A stretch of 25,212 bases of DNA, taken from the NCBI GenBank assembly GCA_948945085.1, contig CARBGY010000012.1, positions 1 through 25,212 of the forward strand. Direction: 5' to 3'. Below the pieces are notes generated by a model. That model did no database searches. It saw only the letters and a program-made list of their open reading frames with translations, and was not told where the DNA came from. A program made the position numbers and the translations under genes. Positions within the stretch are counted from its first letter, which is position 1. Every line of letters begins with the position of its first letter. The stretch is from an uncultured Candidatus Saccharibacteria bacterium (GTDB lineage: Bacteria; Patescibacteriota; Saccharimonadia; Saccharimonadales; Saccharimonadaceae). This document shows positions 7,167 to 13,446 of the stretch, one piece after another.

Positions 7167-8180
7167 ATGGGATTTTTTAAAGAAAAGCCGAAGACAGAGC
7201 GTGAAAAGGTTGCGGAGAGACGCGAGGAGGTTTTGGCGCAAGGGCGGAAGTTTAAGTACCCGATGCAATATGCAAAGCACAAGCTAATTATCAATACGAT
7301 TTTGGTGGCGATTGCGGCGATTATTTTGATGGTGGTGGCGGGATGGTTTATGTTGTATAAGATACAGGATACGGGGGATATGATTTACCGAGTGACACAG
7401 GTGATTCCAGTGCCGGTGGCTGAGGTAGCAGGAGAAAAGGTGCGGTATAGCGACTATTTGATGATTTATCGTAGTAACCTTGAGACGTCGGAACAGCAGG
7501 GCGGCCAGCTCGGTACTGGGGATGATGCGGATATTGTGCGCGAAGGTTACAAACAGGCGGCGATGTTGGCGGCGGTGACGTACACGTATGCGTTGAAACT
7601 GGGCAAGGAAATGGGGATTACGGTGACGAATGAGGAAGTTGATCGGGCGTTTGATGAACATCGGAAAGTTGGCGGTATAGAACGGAGCGAGGAGAGTTTT
7701 TTGAAGATTTTGAGTGATAACTTCGGAATGAGTAAATCAGAGTATCGACGGATGCTGTACCTTAACTTGATGAAAGTGAAGGTGGCGCAGGCGGTTGATA
7801 AAACAGCGACGGAAACAGCGACGGAGGTTGAAAGATTGTTAAGTGAGAAGAATGGGGATTTTTTGGAGGTAGCGGCGGAGCTTGGTGAGCGGGTGCAGTA
7901 TGAGGAAACTGGAGCGTTAATTGATAATATGAATGTGGATGGTGGGCGATCGACGAAGGCGATGACGCTTGAGGCTGGACAGATTAGCGAGAAGTTTTTG
8001 TCGAATAATGGGGACGGGTATTATTATGTGAAGTTAAATGAAAAGACTGATTCGCAGGTGAATTATGCTTCAATCAAAATTACATTTACTGAGTTTGATT
8101 TGATGATTTTGAAGCTTTATGAAGATGATATGGTGAAGGAATATATTGAGTTAGGGGCTGACGGGGTAGTAAGTTATTAG
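7167..8180 (+). CDS. Membrane-anchored PrsA/SurA-like peptidyl-prolyl isomerase family protein
   Basis: Predicted extracytoplasmic foldase of 337 residues. After a basic cytoplasmic N-terminus (about 35 residues) comes one membrane segment at roughly 38-65 (INTILVAIAAIILMVVAGWF). Then follows a SurA_N-like helical region beginning PVAEVAGEKVRYSDYLMIY and including EVDRAFDEHRK. Residues 230-300 resemble a parvulin domain (GDFLEVAAELGERV, ALIDNMNVDGG, LEAGQISEKFL, YYYVKLNEKTD) but key parvulin residues are weakly conserved, so isomerase activity is uncertain and a chaperone-only role is possible. The ATG is preceded by GAGGTAGAG. It is transcribed singly ahead of tRNA-Gly. Confidence 0.75.
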   Translation: MGFFKEKPKTEREKVAERREEVLAQGRKFKYPMQYAKHKLIINTILVAIAAIILMVVAGWFMLYKIQDTGDMIYRVTQVIPVPVAEVAGEKVRYSDYLMIYRSNLETSEQQGGQLGTGDDADIVREGYKQAAMLAAVTYTYALKLGKEMGITVTNEEVDRAFDEHRKVGGIERSEESFLKILSDNFGMSKSEYRRMLYLNLMKVKVAQAVDKTATETATEVERLLSEKNGDFLEVAAELGERVQYEETGALIDNMNVDGGRSTKAMTLEAGQISEKFLSNNGDGYYYVKLNEKTDSQVNYASIKITFTEFDLMILKLYEDDMVKEYIELGADGVVSY

Positions 8181-8206
8181 GCAGTGTGATATAATAAGAT
8201 CAGGAT

Positions 8207-8281
8207 GCGGGTATCGTATAGCGGCTATTATGTATCCTTCCCAAGGATGAGATTGGGGTCCGACTCCCCATACCCGCACCA
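8207..8281 (+). tRNA. tRNA-Gly (anticodon CCC)
   Basis: Acceptor GCGGGTA pairs with TACCCGC. The anticodon loop TTCCCAA gives CCC, the T arm is GGGGTCCGACTCCCC, and discriminator A plus CCA are encoded. TATAAT at 8190-8195 lies 11 bases upstream. Confidence 0.92.
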
Positions 8282-8287
8282 ATCATA

Positions 8288-8310
8288 GAGGCCTTTGTGG
8301 CTTATTTTTT
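8288..8310 (+). terminator. Short terminator after tRNA-Gly
   Basis: AGGCC pairs with GGCTT (one G-T pair) around TTTGT, followed by ATTTTTT. Confidence 0.55.
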
Positions 8311-8326
8311 GTTGTGTGGGTAGTGG

Positions 8327-8425
8327 ATGGAAGATAAACTCGCGACCGATGAGGATGGCAGGTTATGGTCAATTGAAGAAGATTTCTGGGTTAAGGTATT
8401 GTGGGCTGGTCAGAAGATGGAGTAA
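8327..8425 (+). CDS. Doubtful 32-residue ORF or gene remnant
   Basis: ATG 8327 opens MEDKLATDEDGRLWSIEE, then DFWVKVLWAGQKME. The composition is protein-like, but no clear ribosome-binding site precedes it. A neighbouring frame continues with GVTEVSGLEID to a stop near 8453, so a frameshift in a slightly longer small gene is possible. I recognise no family. The rest of 8426-8573 is AT-rich and shows nothing else. Confidence 0.25.
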   Translation: MEDKLATDEDGRLWSIEEDFWVKVLWAGQKME

Positions 8426-8573
8426 CTGAGGTGAGTGGGTTGGAAATCGATTGAGTATTAGTGTTCCCTTCTTCCATTAAGTGTTTTACCTATAATTTTG
8501 GTTTAATTATAAACATATACATAATAAGTCCCGATATAACTTATGATTAAATAGGAAAGTGGTGGGATGATGA

Positions 8574-8579
8574 TATAAT
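8574..8579 (+). promoter_or_regulatory. -10 box close to the C39-like peptidase start
   Basis: A perfect TATAAT ends 9 bases before the ATG at 8589. The predicted transcript starts within about 3 bases of the start codon, so the GAGGG motif between them would mostly not be transcribed. Confidence 0.55.
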
Positions 8580-8588
8580 TGAGGGAAG

Positions 8589-9986
8589 ATGGAGAAGAAG
8601 GAGGTGGCTGGAAAAGACAATGAGGGGAATGATTTTGAAGAAAAGCTGGCAGAGGGGTTAGTGAAGTTAAAGAAGCAAAATCGGAAACGGTGGATAACAT
8701 GTGGAGTAGCGATTGTGTTGGTGTTAGTAGGTGCAGTAGTGGGGTATTTGCTTGTGGGAGAAATGAGGGCGAAGGCTGTGCAAGAAGGAATTGTATCAGA
8801 CGTGGAGAATGGACTTGGAAAAATTTTTGTAGATGTGGCGGCGGAAGTACCAAGTGAGCGGGCGACAGTGGCGGAGATTGAGAGGATGGAGAACATAGTA
8901 CGACAGTTGAAGCGGGAGGAATATGCGGAATGGAAAGAGGAAAAACTTGAGAAACTAGAGCGAGCGAAGGAATATGCGCTTTTGAAAATTAAGCTTGAGA
9001 TGATGATGGAAGAAGGAAATTTAAAGCTAGAGGTAACTTCAGAACAGTTAGCAGATGCGCGAAAAACGATGGAAAAAATGCGTGAAGGATATCGGAATGA
9101 GTTGAAAAATGTGCTTAAGAAGTTGGAGATGCAAAAGCAAGCGATAGATGACGTAAGACGGGAGGTTCGAGAGATGTTTACTGATGAGGCGCGTACGGTG
9201 GTGAGAGGAAATTTGGTGAGAGATGAGTTGAATACGATTAAGACACGGGCGGAAAGTTTACCGCAGAAGGAAATTGCAAGTGAGTTGAGTGGCGATTTTG
9301 AAAAGATTGAAGTAGTCTTAAAACAACGAGAAATTGAGGCAGAGGAGGCACGGCGGAGGGCTTACGAGGCGTGGTTGAGGGCGGAGGAATTGCGCAAACA
9401 ACGGGAACGGGAGATTGCGGCGGCTTGGGTAGGATTTGAGGTGCCGTATCATAGTCAGACAGAATCGAAGATTTATAATGGATGCGAAGCAGCATCGATG
9501 CTGATGGCGCTTCAGTATAAAGGGTATCTTGCGGGGATGGATTTAGCAACTTATGTGGAGATGATGCCAAAAAGTACGGATCCGTTTCAGGGTTTTACGT
9601 ATTCAGTTTATGATTTAGAACCTAAAACGGCGGCACATTGGATTGCGCCGGCGCCATTAGTGAAGTTTGGGAAGGAGAGCTCGGGAAATATGGAAATTGT
9701 AGAAGTGACGGGAGCGAGTTTGGATGAGCTGGATAGGGAGGTGGAGGCTGGTAACCCAGTAATTATTTATCTGACGTGGTTATTTAATCCGGTGAAAGGT
9801 TGGGCAGAAGGGGCGCCGCTAAATTTACATGTGATGTTACTAACTGGCTATAATACGGAAACAGGTTCGCAGCGAGTGACGGATCCCTGGACACAAGCAG
9901 ATGGGGGTAGGACGTATGACTTATCAAAGGAGCTGGTTGAGGGACTTTATAATGAAACGGGGCGAAGGGCGATTGTAGTCAGGTAA
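8589..9986 (+). CDS. Membrane-anchored coiled-coil protein with C39-like cysteine peptidase domain
   Basis: 465 residues. A charged N-terminus precedes one membrane segment at about 37-57 (TCGVAIVLVLVGAVVGYLLV). A long, highly charged Glu/Lys/Arg-rich helical region (about 90-280) is very likely coiled coil. The C-terminal domain (about 288-465) is of the Peptidase_C39_2 papain-like type: C299 in NGCEAASMLMAL, H414 in NLHVMLLTGYN and D432 in VTDPW form a plausible triad. Family members cleave peptides or peptidoglycan cross-links outside the cell. The coiled coil could hold the enzyme away from the membrane, toward the wall or a contact surface with the host cell. It is monocistronic with a near-leaderless promoter. 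The substrate is unknown. Confidence 0.82.
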   Translation: MEKKEVAGKDNEGNDFEEKLAEGLVKLKKQNRKRWITCGVAIVLVLVGAVVGYLLVGEMRAKAVQEGIVSDVENGLGKIFVDVAAEVPSERATVAEIERMENIVRQLKREEYAEWKEEKLEKLERAKEYALLKIKLEMMMEEGNLKLEVTSEQLADARKTMEKMREGYRNELKNVLKKLEMQKQAIDDVRREVREMFTDEARTVVRGNLVRDELNTIKTRAESLPQKEIASELSGDFEKIEVVLKQREIEAEEARRRAYEAWLRAEELRKQREREIAAAWVGFEVPYHSQTESKIYNGCEAASMLMALQYKGYLAGMDLATYVEMMPKSTDPFQGFTYSVYDLEPKTAAHWIAPAPLVKFGKESSGNMEIVEVTGASLDELDREVEAGNPVIIYLTWLFNPVKGWAEGAPLNLHVMLLTGYNTETGSQRVTDPWTQADGGRTYDLSKELVEGLYNETGRRAIVVR

Positions 9987-10079
9987 CTGGGAAAGAAATT
10001 ATGTTTATTTTGCATGGAAGTATAGTATAATAGGTGTAAATCAATAGGCGTCTTTTGGGCGCGAAAATTAGGAGGCAAA

Positions 10080-10718
10080 ATGGTGACAAAGTCTACGTCG
10101 AAGAAGACGACGAAGAAAACTACAACATCAAGTTCAGCCAAATCGGCAACGAGAAAAAGTACGCGAAAGATGGAGGATCCGATTTTGAAGCGTATGAAGG
10201 GAGCGAGCTGGTTGGCGGTTTTAGAATCGCTAGTAGTTGGTGTTCTTGGTGTGCTTTTGTTGATTAACCCGGATGGGATTTTGAAATTGATTTTCTATGT
10301 TGTCGGTATCTTCTTGATGATTAAAGGTGTTTACAAGATTATTAATTACTTTGCCGTGCATGGGAAATATGATTTTTACAATAATGATCTTCTGTATGGG
10401 ATTATTGCGCTGGTGTTTGGGGTGATTGCGGTAGTATTATGGGAGCAACTCGGAAAGGTGATCGGTATCGTGGTTGGTGCTTGGATGATTTACGGGGCGC
10501 TTGTGAGGATGAATACAGCGATTAAAATGCACACAGCCGGTGTGAAAGAGTGGTTTTATGTGTTGATTCTTTCGATGGTGATGCTGGCCCTAGGTATTTA
10601 TATGGTGATTAGCGTGAATGCGGTTTTGGCGGTTGTCGGTTGGGTAATGATTGCTGCAGCTGTAGTTGGTATTCTTGATGATATTGTGTTTATACGTCAT
10701 CTTGATGAAATTGAATAG
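10080..10718 (+). CDS. DUF308/HdeD-like multi-pass membrane protein
   Basis: 212 residues. The first 45 or so are cytoplasmic and extremely rich in Lys, Thr and Ser (TKSTSKKTTKKTTTSSSAKS). Then come about six membrane segments in three hairpin pairs, with Gly-rich repeats such as LVVGVLGVLLLINPDGIL, IIALVFGVIAVVLW and LALGIYMVISVNAVLAVVGW. This is the DUF308 pattern typified by HdeD; the molecular function is unknown in most bacteria. ATG 10080 follows AGGAGGC, and TATAAT at 10026-10031 gives a leader of about 42 nt. A strong terminator follows. Confidence 0.8.
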   Translation: MVTKSTSKKTTKKTTTSSSAKSATRKSTRKMEDPILKRMKGASWLAVLESLVVGVLGVLLLINPDGILKLIFYVVGIFLMIKGVYKIINYFAVHGKYDFYNNDLLYGIIALVFGVIAVVLWEQLGKVIGIVVGAWMIYGALVRMNTAIKMHTAGVKEWFYVLILSMVMLALGIYMVISVNAVLAVVGWVMIAAAVVGILDDIVFIRHLDEIE

Positions 10719-10734
10719 AAGTAGTTTTGCTCGT

Positions 10735-10764
10735 AAAGACACTCCGGAAGGGGTGTCTTTTTTT
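10735..10764 (+). terminator. Rho-independent terminator after DUF308 gene
   Basis: An 11-bp stem (AAAGACACTCC with GGGGTGTCTTT) around GGAA is followed by TTTT. Confidence 0.9.
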
Positions 10765-10786
10765 GAGGTGGATCTACTTTCTTTCC

Positions 10787-10904
10787 CCCTTCTCCCTCCC
10801 ATACATTATCTTTCTCACGGTGGACCGCTTCTCATCTAAAGAATCGAAGACGGTCCAGCCCGATGAAGGTTAGTTCGTCAGATAATGTATGGGAGGGAGA
10901 AGGG
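10787..10904. repeat. Perfect 25-bp inverted repeat enclosing a 68-nt structured centre
   Basis: The left arm (10787-10811, CCCTTCTCCCTCCC then ATACATTATCT) is exactly complementary to the right arm (10880-10904). The enclosed 68 nt holds a nested hairpin: TGGACCG (10821-10827) pairs with CGGTCCA (10851-10857), extended by CTTC/GAAG across a one-base bulge. There is no T-run, so it is not a simple terminator. It lies just beyond the 3' end of the minus-strand FISUMP cassettes. The function is unknown: cruciform, structured RNA or the terminal repeats of a miniature element. Confidence 0.75.
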
Positions 10905-10909
10905 AGAAG

Positions 10910-10965
10910 TAAGAAGTAAGAAAAAGAAGAAAGAAGAAAGAAGAAAGAGAAAGAATGGGAAGAAA
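10910..10965 (+). repeat. Purine-only GAA-rich low-complexity tract
   Basis: Repeated AAGAAGA and AAAGAAGA units give about 55 bases of almost pure purine on the plus strand, between the inverted repeat and the cassettes. On the minus strand, where the cassettes are read, it appears as an uninterrupted Phe/Leu/Ser-rich read-through with no early stop. Confidence 0.7.
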
Positions 10966-10979
10966 AAGACGATGCAGCT

Positions 10980-11150
10980 CACCGAGAAACCGTAGAATCG
11001 AGCGTTGTAGTACGACGGGCCGACGTTAGTACTATTGAAATCGAGGAGGTACGCGTACGTAGCACTAGGATAAGTAGTAGCTGACCAGTAGAAGCTATCG
11101 ATGCCCGCGTACCTCAATGCACCAGTATCTAGATCGACGTCCCCGCCGCG
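10980..11150 (-). repeat. FISUMP cassette copy 2 (171 nt)
   Basis: 57 codons on the minus strand, from the Arg codon of RGGDVDLDTGALRYAG to the Val codon of GFSV. It aligns without gaps to copy 1 and differs at 24 bases in 21 codons. In 16 of those codons the third base is an identical C or T and only positions 1 and/or 2 change. Its final Arg equivalent is changed to Ser (SVSC). Confidence 0.85.
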
Positions 11151-11321
11151 CACCGAGAAACCGACGAAGCGATCGTAGTAGTACGACGGGTAGACGTTAG
11201 TACTATGGAAATAGAGGTAGTATGCGTACGTAGCATTAGGATAAGTAGTAGCTGACCAGTAGTAGTTATTGAGGCCCGCGTTCCTTAATGAGCCAGTATC
11301 TAGATAGATGCCCCCGCCGCG
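11151..11321 (-). repeat. FISUMP cassette copy 1 (171 nt)
   Basis: 57 codons on the minus strand, beginning RGGGIYLDTGSLRNAG, then YYWSATTYPNATYAYYLYF, then STNVYPSYYYDRF and GFSV. The period between copies is exactly 171 nt. Conserved blocks (WSATTYP, STNV, GFSV) alternate with hypervariable Tyr/Asn/Asp/Gly positions. Confidence 0.85.
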
Positions 11322-11431
11322 TACATAGTATAAGGGACTGGCTGCGGTGTTGTTTAAGTAGTTATCAGCACTCGTACCTTTAATGATCAGTAAGACGGTG
11401 GCGCTCATGCATCCGTACACTCGTGTAACTA

Positions 11432-11453
11432 GTACATTTGTACACAAATGTAC
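11432..11453. repeat. 10-bp perfect palindrome between opposed FISUMP fragments
   Basis: GTACATTTGT (11432-11441) and ACAAATGTAC (11444-11453) are exact inverted copies separated by AC. It sits at the divide between the minus-strand cassettes and the plus-strand FISUMP relic. It could be a recombination crossover site or an operator. Confidence 0.65.
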
Positions 11454-11663
11454 GTCCGTAGCGGATATATCTTGTTAACTTATCGGTCTCTACGTTACGC
11501 TGGACGTTTTGGTTATGTGCGCTCCAATACTACTGAACGTACTAAATTCGATCCAGCCATTGTTTATTCCTATTACTATCATTTTGATTAAAACTATAGT
11601 ACCCCATCAAGTGGTCCGTTAGATTCCTGGCATGCTCACCCCATCCGCTGTCTAGCATACTAA
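11448..11663 (+). pseudogene. Broken FISUMP C-terminal segment on the plus strand
   Basis: From ATG 11448 the frame reads MYVRSGYILLTYRSLRYAG, then RFGYVRSNTTERTKFDPAIV, then YSYYYHFD to a TAA at 11589. It continues in the same frame NYSTPSSGPLDSWHAHPIRC, LAY and two stops (11661 on). This aligns along its whole length with the cassettes opposite (YVRGGG, GSLRNAG, SATT, YYLYF, GFSVRC) and ends IRCLAY like VRCVAR. Nucleotide identity to the cassettes is low, so it comes from a different FISUMP gene. It lacks the N-terminal half and has an in-frame stop. Confidence 0.55.
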
Positions 11664-11749
11664 TAATATATATGTATATATGAGTCGGGAGAGATAAAAA
11701 GGGGTGAAAGTGGGGAGTTGAGGTTAATTATATGATATAATGGCATTAT

Positions 11750-11825
11750 GCCGTTGTAGCTCAGTTGGTAGAGCAGCTCATTCGTAACGAGCAGGTCGCT
11801 GGTTCGATCCCAGTCAACGGCTCCA
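11750..11825 (+). tRNA. tRNA-Thr (anticodon CGT)
   Basis: Acceptor GCCGTTG pairs with CAACGGC. The D arm is GCTCAGTTGGTAGAGC, the anticodon loop TTCGTAA gives CGT, and the T arm is CTGGTTCGATCCCAG. Discriminator T plus CCA are encoded. The closing base pair of the anticodon stem is A-C. TATAAT at 11736-11741 lies 8 bases upstream. Confidence 0.93.
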
Positions 11826-11834
11826 GTTAGAATT

Positions 11835-11867
11835 AAAACTCACGAATTGTGGGATTCGTGAGTTTTT
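11835..11867. terminator. Bidirectional terminator between tRNA-Thr and the acylase gene
   Basis: AAAACTCACGAA pairs with TTCGTGAGTTTT around an 8-nt loop, with T-runs on both strands. It serves tRNA-Thr (plus) and the choloylglycine-hydrolase-family gene (minus). Confidence 0.85.
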
Positions 11868-11894
11868 GGTTGACCTAATGGAGGATGTATTTCT

Positions 11895-11909
11895 CGTCCG
11901 TAGCGGATA
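11895..11909 (+). repeat. 15-bp duplicate of the FISUMP cassette start
   Basis: CGTCCGTAGCGGATA here is identical to 11453-11467, where it encodes VRSGY at the start of the plus-strand FISUMP relic. Here the frame reads FLVRSGYVQIYQWDGSLE and stops, resembling a truncated cassette start. Confidence 0.5.
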
Positions 11910-11972
11910 CGTGCAAATATATCAGTGGGATGGGAGTTTGGAGTGATGGGGAATCTAATGATAGAATAGAAG

Positions 11973-12962
11973 TTAATTTTGATAATTGATTTGTTCAGTG
12001 TTGATAAAAGGATAAGTAGCGAGTGTGTCGCTGCCTAGATTAGTATTGTGGAGTTTGACGGAGCTGATTTGGTGATTGTCGTAACAAGTGTAATAGCAAA
12101 TTCCTTCTTCAAGATTATAGCAGGAAGAATAAATTGTAAGTTCGAAACGGTTGTTGCCAAGATCGCAGAGACCACGTTGCTGATCGACGGAGTGTAAGAT
12201 GTGGAAGAATTGGCTAACGCTACTCATTTCGTCGTCTTGCGAGAGGGAATGGGCACGAGTAAAAACGGCTTTAACGAAGCGGGATTGCGAGCTAAGGTCG
12301 CCAGGGAGACCAAGTCCGCCCATGCCACGACTATATTCAACTAGATTCAGATCTGGCGCAAAAGTATTTGGAGTGATGGCGGTAGATAAATGACGGTAGT
12401 TATTGAGATTAAAGAGTTGTTCATTAAAAGGAGGGTTATTAGTAAGTACACCAGTAGGATTATCGTAGATATGAACACCACTAGCGGTTGCTTCAACAAC
12501 GATGCAAGAGTTGGAGTCGGAAATAATCCAATGAAGTTCGGCAGGAGGGAGTTCGGGGCTAAATGGAGTGTTAACGAAATTCATTTTAGGAATGAGCGTT
12601 TTAACTTCTTCGACGTTTGAGCATTGCCCAAGTATCCAAGGAATTAGTTCAAACTGTGCGATGTTGTCACGGTTTTCGGCTATGGGATGAAAAACGGCAT
12701 TGCCTGGGAAGTTGAGCCCGGCCATGCCAAGCCCTTTTTCGTTGATACCGTCATAGTAGAGAGGGTATTGGAGGCCATTTGGGTCGTTAGTAACATAAGC
12801 AACGCCGATGATGGCGTAGTGAGAGTTAATTTGTGGCATGTGACGGAAGCGTAGTGGGTATTGTCGTGGGGTGATTGTGATGTTTTCTCCGTAGACAATG
12901 TCGTAATCAAGATTGCGACCAAAGTAGTGATTTTTAGTTTGATAAGTTACGGCGGTGCACAT
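11973..12962 (-). CDS. Choloylglycine hydrolase family (bile salt hydrolase/penicillin V acylase)
   Basis: An Ntn-hydrolase of 329 residues that cleaves an amide bond, either glycine/taurine from conjugated bile salts or the side chain of penicillin V. Cys2 follows the initiator Met and would become the N-terminal nucleophile. R16 and D19 in FGRNLDYD, N84 in GMAGLNFPGN, N175 in GVLTNNPPF and R228 in SQSRFVKAVF match the family's active site, and the length is close to the 315-340 typical of bile salt hydrolases. It resembles the Firmicutes/Lactobacillales BSH branch (ITPRQYPL, LHWIISDS, GLGLPGD). There is no signal peptide, so it is probably cytoplasmic. It has its own promoter and an AGGAAGAAC ribosome-binding site, downstream of the MGMT gene. 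BSH and PVA cannot be separated by eye. Confidence 0.92.
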   Translation of the reverse strand: MCTAVTYQTKNHYFGRNLDYDIVYGENITITPRQYPLRFRHMPQINSHYAIIGVAYVTNDPNGLQYPLYYDGINEKGLGMAGLNFPGNAVFHPIAENRDNIAQFELIPWILGQCSNVEEVKTLIPKMNFVNTPFSPELPPAELHWIISDSNSCIVVEATASGVHIYDNPTGVLTNNPPFNEQLFNLNNYRHLSTAITPNTFAPDLNLVEYSRGMGGLGLPGDLSSQSRFVKAVFTRAHSLSQDDEMSSVSQFFHILHSVDQQRGLCDLGNNRFELTIYSSCYNLEEGICYYTCYDNHQISSVKLHNTNLGSDTLATYPFINTEQINYQN

Positions 12963-12997
12963 GGTGTTCTTCCTGTTTATTTTTGAAATTTATTATG

Positions 12998-13003
12998 ATT
13001 ATA
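12998..13003 (-). promoter_or_regulatory. -10 box of the acylase gene
   Basis: TATAAT on the minus strand lies 35 bases before the ATG. It lets the acylase be expressed independently of the upstream MGMT-HD-deaminase unit. Confidence 0.6.
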
Positions 13004-13060
13004 TCATATCTGGTAGAAGTGATTATGTTATTATGAGAAGTTATATGAATCTCGTTCGAG

Positions 13061-13438
13061 CTATTTGCTATAGTGTGAGGCTTTGCTTGTATCGTAATGA
13101 AAACGGTAGTTTTTGAGATTGACGTGATTATTGATGACTTTAATACCTTCGGCTTCGAGTAGTTGACGTTGAACATCGGTGCCACCAAAAGCAAAGTTGG
13201 GGGCAAGGCGACCAGAAGAATTGACAACTTTATAACAAGGGTAGCGGTCGGCGCTAGGATTATGATGTAGAATATTGCCAACGACGCGAGCAAGGTGGGG
13301 ATTACCGAGCATGGTGGCAATTTGACCATAGGTTACAACTTTACCGCGAGGAATAAGAGTAAGTAGGTGATAAACTTGGCTGGCATATGAAGAAGTTGTT
13401 GATTTGGTTTTGGTGTGAGGGTGAGCTTGGGTAGGCAT
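13061..13438 (-). CDS. MGMT-family protein (O6-alkylguanine transferase/ATL-like) with PCYK active site
   Basis: 125 residues, equal to the C-terminal DNA-binding domain of O6-alkylguanine-DNA alkyltransferase. The helix-turn-helix region IPRGKVVTYGQIATMLG, the arginine finger in ARVVGNILHHNP (R51) and RLAPNFAFGG, then LLEAEGI, match the family. The canonical PCHRV is PCYKVV (C68, Y69): the acceptor cysteine is present but the histidine that activates it is Tyr. It is therefore neither a textbook MGMT nor a Trp-type ATL, and it may repair slowly or act as a damage sensor. It lies 8 bases after the HD-domain gene on the same strand, so it is probably co-transcribed. Confidence 0.85.
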   Translation of the reverse strand: MPTQAHPHTKTKSTTSSYASQVYHLLTLIPRGKVVTYGQIATMLGNPHLARVVGNILHHNPSADRYPCYKVVNSSGRLAPNFAFGGTDVQRQLLEAEGIKVINNHVNLKNYRFHYDTSKASHYSK

Positions 13439-13446
13439 GGATTGGT

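Larger units (their letters stand above)
10974..11378 (-). pseudogene. Headless FISUMP C-terminal segment containing two tandem cassettes
   Basis: Read on the minus strand, the frame gives GTSADNYLNNTAASPLYYV, then two full FISUMP C-terminal units, each running from RGG through YYWSATTY or FYWSATTY to GFSV, and then SC. There is no FISUMP N-terminal half (no CWMTQNL or ICPKGWRLP), no ribosome-binding site, and no stop after the second unit until well beyond the purine tract. It is therefore not a normal gene; it may be a fragment, a donor-cassette store or a recombination product. The first unit runs in frame straight into the second (SVR-GG), which a normal FISUMP protein does not do. Confidence 0.6.

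Noticed and set aside
10812..10879. Hammerhead-like ribozyme in the loop of the inverted repeat (CTGACGA on the minus strand)
   Set aside because: The second conserved GAAA element and the three-stem arrangement could not be fitted.
10980..11321. CRISPR array or simple tandem repeat
   Set aside because: Only two long units exist, with coding-frame-preserving variation and no spacers. No cas gene is seen.
10878..11447. Treating the 189-codon minus-strand frame as one normal gene
   Set aside because: It starts at a TTG inside a palindrome, has no ribosome-binding site, lacks the FISUMP N-terminal half and ends in translated low-complexity purine tract. It is annotated as a headless cassette pseudogene instead.
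12199..12620. Short plus-strand frames inside the acylase gene
   Set aside because: They are shadows of a gene with full family motifs on the minus strand, and have no ribosome-binding sites or family resemblance.
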